Origin: Diphasiastrum complanatum
Taxonomy: Eukaryota; Streptophyta; Lycopodiopsida; Lycopodiales; Lycopodiaceae
NCBI GenBank assembly: GCA_029204225.1
Contig: CM055110.1
Location: forward strand, 34,667,947-34,731,946
Length of the DNA stretch: 64,000 bases
Direction of reading: 5' to 3'
Shown: in pieces, positions 11,101 to 23,600 of the stretch
Layout: each line of letters begins with the position of its first letter
How positions within the stretch are numbered: the first letter of the stretch is position 1
Translations under genes and position numbers: made by a program
Notes under the pieces: generated by a model
Databases searched by the model: none
Seen by the model: only the letters and a program-made list of their open reading frames with translations
Told to the model about the DNA's origin: nothing

Positions 11101-14100
11101 CTTCTCTTGTTCGGTGCACCCTTGAGCCTTCCTGGTCTCTTGCGGATGAGAGGAGCAGTCAATGCCTCATCATCCCCATGCAAATCACCTGGCTGGCTAG
11201 GCTGGGCCCAAAGTTGAGGCCGGCTGGAATAGGAAAGCCAAAGATGGGACTCCCTCAGCAGCTGAGTGAGGAGGCGCTGCCCGTGGAGTGACTGCCCGTG
11301 GAGCTACTACAGGTGGAGGAATTGGTTGTGGAGGGGCAGTTCCTGCAGGAGGCAATGACAGTGGCGATATGTACTAAAAGGGGCGCTGTGGTCGCCGGTA
11401 ATGGTACATCTTGGGCGTTGCCAAAGGAGGAGCCAATGGAGTGGGTGCTGCCAAAGGATGAGGCAGTGGACTGGGTGCTACCACAGGAGGAGCCACTATG
11501 GATGTGGGTGAAGGGTGCTACAAAAGTGGATGGCAATAGAGGGGCTGCAAGCCTCAATGGCAGCGGTGGCACTGGAGGTGCTGTGCGGCGCATCTAAACC
11601 CTCTGAGGAACTGGAGGCACCTCATGGAGCTGATCTGGCTAAGCCTTTGTGTAGGGCATGCTGGCAAGAGATGATGGGGGTGCCCTAACACTCGGCATGA
11701 GCTGGGCCTCTGAGTCCAGTGTGGCAATCAAGTCGTCTAGCTCTGCATCCAAATACAAATGCTCTGGGCTCTGGGCCTCATCACGTGCACCATCCTCTGG
11801 CTCATCCCATGCCTCATCCTGTGCACCATGTAGACCCTGCATGTCATCCCAACTGCTACCATCGAAGTCATTTGGTATCTCATTTGGTGTACTATTGAGG
11901 TCACCTCCAAAACGTTGTGCTACATGCATCCAAGTAGATGTGGGATCTGTTAGAAATCCACAAATCATAATATGGATGGACAGACTAGGATTCGAACCCG
12001 GACCTCCCTCATACCGGATGGGATGCTCTACCACTGAGCTATTCGCCATGTTTGATAGTTCTCTCTAGAGTGTGGATTGATATTCCAATACCGCCCCTCA
12101 AGCCACACTTGGTTGGGGTCATAGCTGTCACCTGCCCCACAACTTGGGCCACCTAACCGTGGCTTCGACACCATGAACTGTTAGGTCTAACTTGGCTCTG
12201 ATACCATGTTAGAAATCCATAAATCATAATATGGATGGACAGACTAGGATTCGAACCCAGGACCTCCCTCATACCGGATGGGATGCTCTACCACTTAGCT
12301 ATCCGCCCTGTTTGATAGTTCTCTCTAGAGTGTGGATTGATATTCCAACAAGATCCGCTCCTATATCACTCTGCCCTCCATCGAGAGCCTCCTCCATCAT
12401 ATCATATGTAGATATGCCACTGCCCCCCCCCGTGTGCCCTGCCTGTCCCCTGGTAAAACCTGTGCCACTTGCCCCACCTTTGCCACCTAATGCACCTGTG
12501 ACCCCTGTCGTCGCATATGTTGGTTCCTCTCGGTGATCAAGCCCAAGCTCTCTCTGAAGGTCAATGTCGTGCGTTGCACAAGGGGTATGGACGATGTGGG
12601 GGAACTCGGCCTCTAGGAGGACACCCATCTGAACACAGTTGGTGGCATTGTCCGTCACCACCGTAACAACATGCTGGGGGCCTATGGACAAGATGGAAGA
12701 CCTAATGACACCAAACATGAACTCTGCAGATATGACTCTCCCCCCCCCCCCTGCTGCAATCCACGGCCCTCAAAAATTGTGTGCCCATACAGCTGGAGAC
12801 CAAAATGTTGAGGATCGGCCTCCTGACGTCAATCCAGCCATCGGACATAATGCTGCAACCGTATGTGGCCTAGTGGCACCTGAGAGGCTCCATCTCTCTA
12901 GACAAGGACTCTACCCTATCTCTCAACATGTGTGTGCGAACAATCTCTGAGCTAGGGACTCTCCAGCTAGGGCTCACCGACTGTGCAAGGTGGAAGGCCC
13001 TTTTGAAGGGCTCGGAATCAGTGATGGCAATTGGAAGGTTCAACTCACAAATCAAACTGGCCACGGCCTGTGTGGCCTCTCTGTCCATGTGCGGCTGATG
13101 GGCGCCACAAATCGTCTGCTGCCTAAGAACTCTCTCTGCAGGGCGACGGGTAGTGGACCTCCAACATGGTGCACCAACTGTAACGGGAATGGATGATGAC
13201 ACGGCAGGCTGGGCACTAGTGGATGCATCAGCTGTAGACGTGGAATGGGGAGAAAGGGATGCAGTGGCAGATATGGGTGCAGCAGCATACGTGGGAGGCA
13301 CTGGAGGGGCAACAACGAGAATGGGAGACTGCAACTGCTGGCTCGGGACGTCATTTGGGTGAGAAGGGAAGGAGGAAGGGATCTCATCAACATCCTCGAA
13401 TGCCTTGTCACTAGCATCCTGGGCCTACTCGGGTGGCGGAGAGTCCATGAGGAAATCATAAACTGGGGGCGTGCGAGCAATAGGAGATGCCGGTGGAACC
13501 GTAGTGGCAACTGGTGGATGCGAGGGGACTGGTCCCACCGGAATGGGTGCAGATGATGGTGCATGTGGCGGAACTGTCTGAGGGGGATGAAGAGCAGTAG
13601 GCCGGGACGAGGATGCATGCTCTTTCCTCGAGCGTGCCAGCCAAGCAGGCAGCAACTCAGGGTCAGCCACATAAGGTGTCGTGCAAAACCTGAGAACACC
13701 CTCCGAAATGGTATTCTCCCCCACCACAAGATGTGGCCCGTAGGTGTCTAGTAGTCGCTGCCTGACCGGGACGGACATACTGGCACAAGGGGCAGCATTT
13801 ATGGAGGCACCATTTTTGGCACGTGCACCGAGCAGGCGGCCTTTAAGGCGAGTGAGGATCGCAGTGAACTCGACCAGGCAATATCGGCAATGCACGACCT
13901 TTGCACTGGTCTTGTTGGACTTGTCGGCAACCCTCCTGACAACATCCACCTTCCCCCACAAATTGGCAAGGTCGGATAGCACCATTGTGATGGAGAAACT
14001 AGCAAGAAAAATCAGAGACTATTGTAAATGCGATAGGAAGCGGAAAGCTGGAAAAAAAACAGCAAAGACACGGGAAAGAGATGCTGAAAACAGGTTATGA

Positions 14101-14602
14101 TCTTGTGGAAACGGAACGTGGGCAGGCGTTGAAGAAAAGGCAGCAGCAGGGTGGAAGCAGGACTGTGAGGGCAACTGTTCGAAATCAGACGTAGGGCGCA
14201 GACAGCGGCGAGGGCAGGGCGCGGACAGCAGCAAGGGCAGGGCAGCGAGGGCAGAGAAATCAGGTGAGAGAGATGAAGTGAGGGTGCCTGTACCATGATA
14301 TAATAATATATTATATTATTTAATATATTTTTTTAATTTTTACCCGGTACCGCTGGATCTATGACATATATATTTATATATATATATATAATAATAGACA
14401 TGAAGGTCCAGGCCGGACGCAGCCATTTTGCGTCCGCGTCCAGACCCGAACGCGGGGTCGGATACGTCCTATTATTTTTTTTTAATTTTTTTTTTTGGGG
14501 GGGGAACGCGTCCCAGGACGTGTCTCGCGTCCAAACACGTCCAGGTCCCCAGACGCGTTCAAAAAAAAAAAAAACAGGTCATGGACAAACAGAACCCGCT
14601 AC

Positions 14603-14636
<34 letters not shown>

Positions 14637-17600
14637 GAGCTTTATTAACGTCTTTTCCATGCCAAAAGGCGTACAAGACGAAAAGGAGTACAACAAAGTA
14701 ACTAGAACTCAAACGGGACAATGAAGCCAACAGAAAACTAAACTAAATTGTAAATTGCTATGTAAAAAAAAGCTTATCTCTCACGCAAGAGGAAATAAAT
14801 GACCATAGCTCAAACATCTCTCACGTAGAGTCATCAGCGCAATATTTTTCATAGCCTTACTTAGACTATTAAAAAAATCAGTTTACGAAGTTATCTTATC
14901 TCTCTACGGATTTATAGCCTATTGAGCTTATTTCCCGCTATATCACTGGACTTCGGGATCCACTACGCTATGATGTTGCATCTTTTCAACCTATCTCACT
15001 TTCTGATGCTATATCACTTGCTATTACATTACAGCATAAGTATCCTGAGACTTCTTTCTCTACTCGTTTTTCCCGTCCTCGTCCTACTAGCATACTTGCC
15101 CCTTCTACTTTTGCTATTTCTTCACCGACCTCTTCTTCTGTTATACCTTCTTCTTCATCACGCCCTTCTATACCTCGACCTGCTTTGTCCGTCATTACGC
15201 GGCTGCAGAGTTCGCTGAGATTCAGCAAAAGCGTCTTTGTTTTGGTTGTAAGAGTCCTTATCACCTTGCCCGTGATTGTCGTCAGCCTCCTTCTGCTCCT
15301 ACTATTGTTTTTTTCATGAGGGTGTTGATGCCAATGAGTCTAATATTTATATCCAGATACTTGATGAGCCTGGCCCTGCTTTTCAGACACTTCCCGCTAC
15401 CTGCCATGCTCAGCTTGCTTATGCTACTTGGGCTGGGCGTCTTGGTCCTCGCTCTATTCGGTTACATGTGCGCATTACTAGTGTATTGCCTTGGTCAATA
15501 AGGGCAATACTCATTCTTTTATATCTCCAGTCAGATTCGTGCTTCACCTGTTCCGGCTCCACAGACTCTTAGTGTTGAGGTTGCAAGTTCTCATTCTTTT
15601 ACCAGTTCTCAGATGTTTCAGGGATTGGACTACCATATTGGGGGATTTACTGGACAAGCGGACTTTTACATTTTTCCTATGGAACGCTATGATCTCATCT
15701 TTGGTGCTGATTGGTTTGCTTCACTTGGTGCAGTTACATTGGATCTGTTCGAGAAATTCTTGGTTACTGTTCTGACAAAAGACTATTGAAGTCTTTTCAC
15801 GTGACTCATTTCACAAACGGTATTTCATTCGACGGACTTCGACTGTTGAAGAATATAATTTGCAATTCACTGAAATAGCTGAATGTGTTCAATTCCCAAT
15901 TGAGAAAACGAATGTGATGCACTATATCCATGGACTCGAGCCTCAAATTCAAGCAGTTATGGAAAGCAAGGGTCAGGTAAGATGCCTCATTCTCTTGGCA
16001 TAGGGTAGGTTGCATGGCGATTAGGAGCAAGCTCTTATGTTTCCTGAATGCTAACATGTACTTCACACTGTAAACAAAGTGAATAATTATCACTTTGTCA
16101 TATTTTATGTGATATTTTGTGCCCTTGAAAGAGGAACCATACGCGTTGATGAGCAAGCATTGCCTGTAAACTTTCTATAAATCCTACATGAAATTTATAA
16201 TTAATGTTGATAAAGTAGAGCCGACATTTTTTCCTCTTCTATCAAATTAGGACCGTATTGCAGTACAACTGTTTAAGCAATACAGATTGACCACTAAAGG
16301 ACACATACCTCTTTAAGATGTGATAAAGGTCCCCAGTGGTCGTTACTTCCAAACAAAAGGCAGATCTTATTCTGGTTCTTTCTCAAAAAATCCCAATCAG
16401 GAGGGCTTTGTAGCTGCCAAACATGATGAAATATTACTGTAGATCTAGTGCAACTAACTGTTCAAATTATTCTGGAAATGTATAAACGCAAGTGCAGATT
16501 AAGCTATGACATGAGAAACTTGAGTGGATTGACCAACTACATACATAGAAAAGTGTTTTTGGTTCAAGAAGTGGATTGATGATAAATTAAGATTCAGTGG
16601 GATTGGTTCAAGCCAGAAAAATTTGGAAAGGTTTGAGTCCAACTGTGAAAAGTAGGACTTAAAATTGTAAGCACACTTGGATACAAGGAATAGCAAATAG
16701 GATATGGGAGGAAAATAAAAATGAAACACCATCTATTCACATGAAAGTTCAACCACCACAAGAAAAGAAAGAGAGGCTAAAAGAGGACAAAGAGAGACCA
16801 GTGAAGAGGGAAGAAGACTTTTTCAGATAATGGAGTGGGAAGAGATATAGAGAATGCCCAATATTTGGCCTAACATTTTAACTGTTGTACCTTTTAGATA
16901 GCTTGTTTACTGCTTTGCAAGCATTGTAAACTGAAAGTACAAATGTAGTGTTGCAGTTTAAGAAGAGGATGAATACCTGATGATACTCTGTTGCTCCCAT
17001 GTGCATCATGTTATGCACCACTGAATACTATAGTGAATTTTAGACAACAAGAGATAATGTCAAAATTCAAGGTTCTAAAAGCAGTATAAAAGGATCAAAA
17101 ATCAGAAAATGAAAGGAGAAGAAGCATGACAATTAGGTATAGCCTCAACCGTGTTAATTGCAATGAAATGAGAACGAAATCTACCATTTACTTCCACAAA
17201 AGAGATTAAACAGGAATTTATAAGCTTCCAACTACGAGCAAAGCTAATCTGATGCTGAAAGCCTCTTACATGATATGTTGAAATATAAAGATAACTACAA
17301 GGAAGTCTGGATATGTATTCCCACAAACTCTGGATGACGATACTGAAAAATTCAGTAACTTTTTCATTTGTCATGCCCGTTATTTATCTCTTGATATTAT
17401 ATCACCCATGAATAAACTTGGAACAACTATACATATGTAATTTTAACTATTGACCATAGCATGCTGTAGCTTGTCAGATATACCAGAAGCTCAGAGAAAT
17501 ATTCTAAGCAGTAGCATTAGAAAGATGCACAAGTTTAGTTTCTTGGTATTATGAAGAACCATTGCCACATATCCAGAAATTAAAGCCACTTAACCTTCAA

Positions 17601-20600
17601 GAGGTGACTGTATGCACTTTCTAAAGCAGCAGCTCCCCATGACCGGCCAATTGTACTCTTTACAAACGGTAGAGTAAACCATCGGGGTAACCTACCCAGG
17701 AAGCCTGCAAAAGAACTCAATCCTGCATTCATTGGAGGGAACCTGCCAGACAAGACACAGGAACACGATCAGTTTGCAACTGATATGTGTGACGGGATTA
17801 AACAATGATGTTTTTGACATCCTAACCATGAGCTATTGCCATATGGGCACATGACAACCAGAAAGACTCAAGAGTACATGACCATGCATTAAAACCCCCC
17901 TCATCCTACAGCACAATTAATACATCAATGTGGAATCATTTGGCCTCATTTAAAATGTGAATTGCAAAAGACCAGATACATAAGAGATGCAAAACTTGGA
18001 GTACCCATACACCAAGTGTCAAATATCAACAATATAACAAGTTAGGACCGTCCTACGTCTAGAAAACATAAGTGTTTTATCCTCAAAGTAGTCACCCATG
18101 ATAAAAAAATTTCGAACTTCTAAGAAACCCAATCTACATCTCTAATGACTCCTATCTTTATGCTTTGATGATGATCACAACTGCACACCAGAGCACACAA
18201 TCACACCTCCTAGTGCTTGCACAAGTTTAGAAAAAGGCCTCACATCAACGTGATCCATTTAAGTATAAATTGACAATACACAGCAATCTAACAATCTCTC
18301 ACAAAGAATGGCAAATAGAATGACTGGTTAAAGTTAGCAAAGTCAAGAGTCCTCACGAAGTTGAAAGAGCCTAATGTGAGACATAAATTTCTATGCCGTC
18401 TTGGCAACTCTGCATCCTTCCAAAAAAGACCCCCAATCCAACATAAAATAATAACAACTGGGTTTCTTGGCCAATCCTACATATAAATGCACAAAAAAGC
18501 CTTCCTATACATGAAGAAAAGGTCTCGAGGTCAGCAAGTGAATACAGGCCACGTAATTCATGCAGTCTATGGATCCATTAGTCCATAAGTCTCCCCCAAT
18601 GAAAAAACATTGTCCTTAATGTGGGCATGTAAAGAACAACATCCAGTAGGAACATCAAAGATGCTATCAAATAGAGTTGATGTCAAATCCAAGCCACAAA
18701 AGGTGCATATGCTCATATTCCACTGCATAAAGGAATCATGTTGAACTACAAAGCTGAACAAGAAAGCTTAAAGAGGTACATTAAGCTATGTCAAGGTAAA
18801 CGAATAGCCCACGAACGGCAAATGAAGACATCATGATACATGTTGCCACAAAAGTTCTATAAATGGAAATAACCCAAGCTAGTTGTACGGCCCAAGAAAA
18901 CCATATGAAGACATGAGTACGAGCACCAGGATTCTAACTTGATGCTATAGAAAAAGGACCACTATTGGGCTGAACAGGTAATACTACTGTCTAAAGGGAC
19001 CAAGTGGCATTGTATCATACTGAAAGTTTGAATAAAGCACAATCATAACTGATGACATAAAATCCAACCTGATAGAACAAGAGAGCCATCTGAAAAATAG
19101 GCTAGGAGTCCTCTGTGAAATGAAGAACCACCAACAAGGGAGATCCCAAGCTATCTAGAAGCATAGATGCACTGCGTTTCTGAAACACGTTTCAAAATCG
19201 CGTTCAGAAACGCGGTTCAGAAAAGCGTTTCTGAAAAATACAAAAAAAATTCCAGAAACGTTTTTTTTATATTTTCTTTTTTGGTTTTTATGGGCAATAT
19301 GGGTATCAGATGAAAGCTCTAATTAAGAGCATAATTAGTATGTAGTTTGTCGACTGTTTCGGGTGCAGGATGGTCCAGTTCAGGTGCATTAATCCATGTT
19401 GGGTTCTGTCAAGGATAAAAATTCAAAACTAACCTCTAGCATGTTCGTTACGATCACAGATGGTCCTAGTAAGTGTGTTTTCGCTTAGGGAGTTGGAAGC
19501 CGTTGGGGGGCGTTTCCCCCCAAACCCCCCACCGGGGGGCGTTTCCCCCTGAGCATTTATTGAAAACCAGAGTAAATAACAACCAAATAGCTATTGAAAA
19601 TAAGATCTGTTTGTGCCCCATCCTTCTGAGAGGTAAAACGCTGGTTTGACCATTGATCTCCTAAAAAAAATTCAGCCATAAAAAAAAAAAAAAATTGTAC
19701 GATTCTGGGAGGAGAAACGCATTTTCAGAAACGCGTGCCCTAAAAAATGCGTTTCTGTGCATCTATGTCTAGAAGGAACATTAATGCCTAAGAAAAGATG
19801 CAACATGCAGACCCATCATAAGAGTAGACCCCTCAATACAAGAGGAGCCATAGGATACCAAATAACGTACCATGGAAGAGGCAGCATCACACTGCCACCG
19901 AACGAAAGAAAGGTACACATCACCCCGAGCTAATTGTAATAACTAGGCATGCCTGGCATCTCAACAGTATACCGGTAATCAGATGGAACAGTAGCCAAGT
20001 GAAATTTCTTCACCACACGAGAATTGATGATATTATGCGAGGAACCGGTGTCAAACAAGACGAGCACGTCATGACCTTCCAGTTTTCCCCTCATGCGTAT
20101 CAATTCACTATCTGGAAACTGATAAGCTTCCCGCGCCTTGGTGGACAAGTAACAAACTGGTGCCTCTGGAACAAGCTTCCGCACCGAAATAGTCATGACA
20201 CGACGAGTGTCCTCATCATCACTTACCAACAAGTCATCCAAAATTCCCTTATCCTTGCCCTCATGTTGACGTTGCATAGTATGGAGCTTCTTGCCCGTAC
20301 ATCGAGGACAATCTTTGAAAAGATGCTTGCCAAGACAGAAAAAGCATAATCCGTCTTTCTTGGCCTTTTCCTTTTGCTCAGGACTGAGGGGAGACTTGTC
20401 GTAAGCATGACAAGCCATGGGAGATCCCGCCTTGCGCTTCAAAGTCTGCTGCATCTAGATAGCGAAAAGCCTTTCTGACCAGCTTGGCTAGACTTTCGCG
20501 AACCCTTCTTCTGAGGCCAGCTTGGCGCTCCAGATTCAGTCTTGGTGCACACATTACCTTAAAAGTTGAGAGCTGTAGCAACTGCCTCTTGTAAGGTCTT

Positions 20601-23600
20601 GCACCCTTCATTAAGCACTGAAGGCCTCAACGCTTCACGAAGGCCAAATATGAACTTGTGGACTACCAGCCACTCGGGAATCTCTTCCGGAATCTTGATA
20701 AGCGTCTCACGATACCTATCAGCATATTCCTGCACCATGTACTGCCTCTGACGATGTAAAAGCCAAGCATCCGTCGCACGACATGCTAGATTTTTGATGC
20801 ATTGACAAGTTTTTCCGAACTTTTATTGCTTAAGATCTATTTTGCAATGCGCATTGGTATAAATCCTATAAGCACGATATGGTCTGGTAAAAACTATGTT
20901 TTTTTGGACATTGCTGTATTAGGAAAATTATACCCGTAATAAGTTCAATCGAACGTAAATTTTTTCAGTTTTCATATGCAAATAGATGGAGTGAAATTCT
21001 AATGAGGGGTGGCAAATGAACATTCGTTGTTGGAAGATGAAGGAAATGTGCTAAAATTCTGACCAAAAATGCGCCCCACCTATCAGCTGCCAAATTTCAG
21101 GTCGTTGGGAAGGTGGAAAGAATATTGATCAGAAATCCACCCAAACAGATTGAGTATTTGCACTGAATCTGCTGCCAAAACAACTTGTTTGGAGGATAGA
21201 AAGGTGCATTGGTTGGGCAAGCAAAGGTGCACCCCAATTGATTGCTGAAAAGCATTAGATAATCCCTCCCTAGGTGCGCTATCCCTACTCAAGGAATTGT
21301 GTATTCATGCAATGCAAACAAGATAAGTCTTTTTGTCAATATTAAAAGTCTGTTTGCTAGTCTGTACCAGTGTTTCCTCGAAACGCGTTCGAAACGGGAC
21401 GTACGAAATGACCCCGTTTCGAAACGCCATTTCAGTGTTTGAAACGACTGAAAAAAAAAACCAATTTTTTTTTTCTGAAACCGCACCATAGGCTTTGTAG
21501 TATGTACTGGCAATGGGCATGAACAGATTCTCGCAACCTAATAACCTATCCATGATAGTATCAATAAGTGACTGAGGAAAGTGACCATAGTCACCATACA
21601 CAGCTTCTCCTCTTGAAATTGCATTCTAATTTCTCTAGGACATTCTCATGAAATTAGACTGTCTATGACATCTGTAAACCCCAAAAACCGCGCCATAAGC
21701 TTTGTAGTATGCACTGGCAATGGGCATGAACAGATTCTCGCAACCTAATAACCTATCCATGACAGTATCAATAATTGATCGAGGATAGTGACCATAGTCA
21801 TCATACACAGCTTCTCCTCTTGAAATTGCATTCTCTAGAGCATTCTCATGAAATTGGATGTATCTACTTGTTACTAGACTTTCTATGACATCTGTAAACC
21901 CCAAAAACCCTCAAAAACACATTTTCAAAAAAAAAAAAACCCAAAAAAAATTTCCCGTTTCGAACCTGAACCAGACGTTTCATACGCATTTCGAAACAAC
22001 GTACGAAACGCGCCCATGAAACATTGATATGGAGTATGACGTTTTTATGTCTCCCTAGATTCAAGAATGCTCTTTGGCTCATGTGAAAGTTGTTCAAAAT
22101 TCACAGGCGTAACTAGAACATTGTCCCTTACTAGATTATTTGATCTAGTTAAAGCCCTTCGTAACTGGTTAACATGGAATACTAGCTGGACTTTAGGGTT
22201 GTTTGGGAGTTCTAGTTTGTAAAAAACTTTGCCTATTCTCCTAATGATGGTAAACGGACCACAATACCTAGGAGACAACTTAGGGCACACTCCTATTTTT
22301 AGGGTTCTAGAGTCAACTAGGATTCTAAGAAAGACTTTCTCGCCAAGGGAGAACTAAATATCCCTTTTGTGTGGATCTTCATAATGTGTGGCTCGATCAT
22401 GGGCTTGCTGAATGCTTTGTTTAGCATGTTTTACCATTTGGTGTAGGTCTTTGAAATTTGTTTTTGCTGCTTCAACTTTTTCTTGTTTCAACCCTACAAC
22501 TATGGGCGAGCGTGGCTAAAAACCATACATCAGCATAAATGGGTTGTGTCCTGTTGTTGAATGTTTGGCACTGTTATAAGCAAACCGGAAAATATTCCTC
22601 CCAACTAGTCTACTTTTTGCTGACATATGCCTAAAGCATATCCTCCAGCATCTGCTTTACTCTTTCTGTTTGACCGTCATTTTGTGGATGGTTTGTAGTC
22701 ATATTCAGTTTGCCATGGAGATGATGGAATACTGCTCTCCAAAAAACCCCATGAAACTTACTATCCCGGTCACTGACTATGCCAAAAGGTAGACCATATA
22801 AATTTAATAGCCCATCTATAAACAACCTTGCTAGCTCTGGAGCTTGATGGTTGTTTTGGTGAATAACATGAGCCATTTTGGTCAAACGGTCAAATTTGAA
22901 ACTAAGGTCGGGCCCAATATGGCATAATTCAACCGACACGACTCTAGTATTTTGCTACCCCTCACTTTTTTCCATGGACTCTCCTATGCTCCAAGCCCTG
23001 GCAGCGGCTGATACGGAGGAAATGGCACGTGCGATCAATCTGTTGCAACAACATATTGCCAAAATGCGGTCTAAGCATGAACGGGCGGAGGCCGAGATGA
23101 AGCCTATGTCCCAATCTCGACAGGCACTCCTCAACTTGATGTTCACCCCGGACTTTTTTACTGGGGAGAAAAAGGACAGACACCAGGACGTGATCTTGGC
23201 ATGGCTTGATCGATGGACAACGCATTTTTCCATGCACGATCTGCCAAACAGCTTCCGGATTGCTATTGCCATTATGTTTTTGCACGGTAAAGCGTACTCG
23301 TGGAGCGCCACATTCCCAACTACTTGGGATGATTTTCAGGTAGCCTTCAAGGCCGCCTTTATGCCAGTCCTTGACGATTTTGAATATTATCATCAATTTT
23401 CTACCTTGCAAATGAGGATGAAACCCTTGGATGTGTACTTACAAGACTTCCAAGAGGCAACGTCGTGGTTCGTTAACCACATTGACGGAGTTCTCCTCAA
23501 ACTTCATTTTATTTTGGGCTTGCCCAAAGAGTATCAGCTAGAGGTCCGTCGTAGCCAGCCACAATTCCTTGAGGATGCAATGTGCTTCGCTCGAATTTTT

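Larger units (their letters stand above)
11948..12350 (-). mobile_element. TRIM-like element with tRNA-like promoter in each terminal repeat
   Basis: Read on the minus strand: a terminal repeat TGTTGGAATATC...TTTCTAACA (12350-12207, 144 bp), then the primer-binding site TGGTATCAGAGCCAAG (12206-12191). A 116-bp interior carries no ORF. A purine tract GCTTGAGGGGCGG (12103-12091) precedes the second terminal repeat (12090-11948, 143 bp). The repeats differ by five substitutions and one indel. Flanks GGATC and AGATC are a near-perfect 5-bp duplication. Each repeat holds an A box and B box at tRNA spacing. The total of 403 bp and lack of coding fit a terminal-repeat retrotransposon in miniature. 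It sits in the coding part of the hAT gene. Confidence 0.88.
10793..13985 (-). pseudogene. Broken hAT transposase gene (BED finger plus DUF659)
   Basis: The start ATG is at 13985. The BED-like finger reads [19 protein letters not shown]. After a Pro/Ser-rich linker, an in-frame TAG at about 13425 is followed in the same frame by hAT sequence with [20 protein letters not shown]. After a frameshift come [20 protein letters not shown] and [20 protein letters not shown], the signature of the DUF659 part of plant hAT transposases. The TRIM at 11948-12350 then interrupts the ORF. The tail contains acidic and RGRPRR-type basic stretches. The RNase-H-like core and C-terminal dimerisation domain are not seen, so the copy is internally deleted and inactive. 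Confidence 0.75.

Noticed and set aside
11255-12068. Plus-strand ORFs of about 100-136 residues
   Set aside because: These are antisense to the hAT remnant and TRIM. The minus frame carries the recognisable sequence.
11971-12308. Two tandem tRNA genes on the minus strand
   Set aside because: The A and B boxes fit, but acceptor stems do not pair, the anticodon arm is imperfect, and both copies sit at the same place inside matching terminal repeats with a primer site and purine tract. A TRIM explains all of this.
11948-12350. A tandem pair of tRNA SINEs
   Set aside because: The two copies share identical TG...CA ends on both sides of the tRNA part, with a TGGTATCAGAGCC site next to one. SINEs have neither.
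21368-22026. hAT element with 8-bp target duplication
   Set aside because: Ends look hAT-like, but flanks GTCTGTAC and ATATGGAG do not match, so I call it foldback-type without a proven target site.
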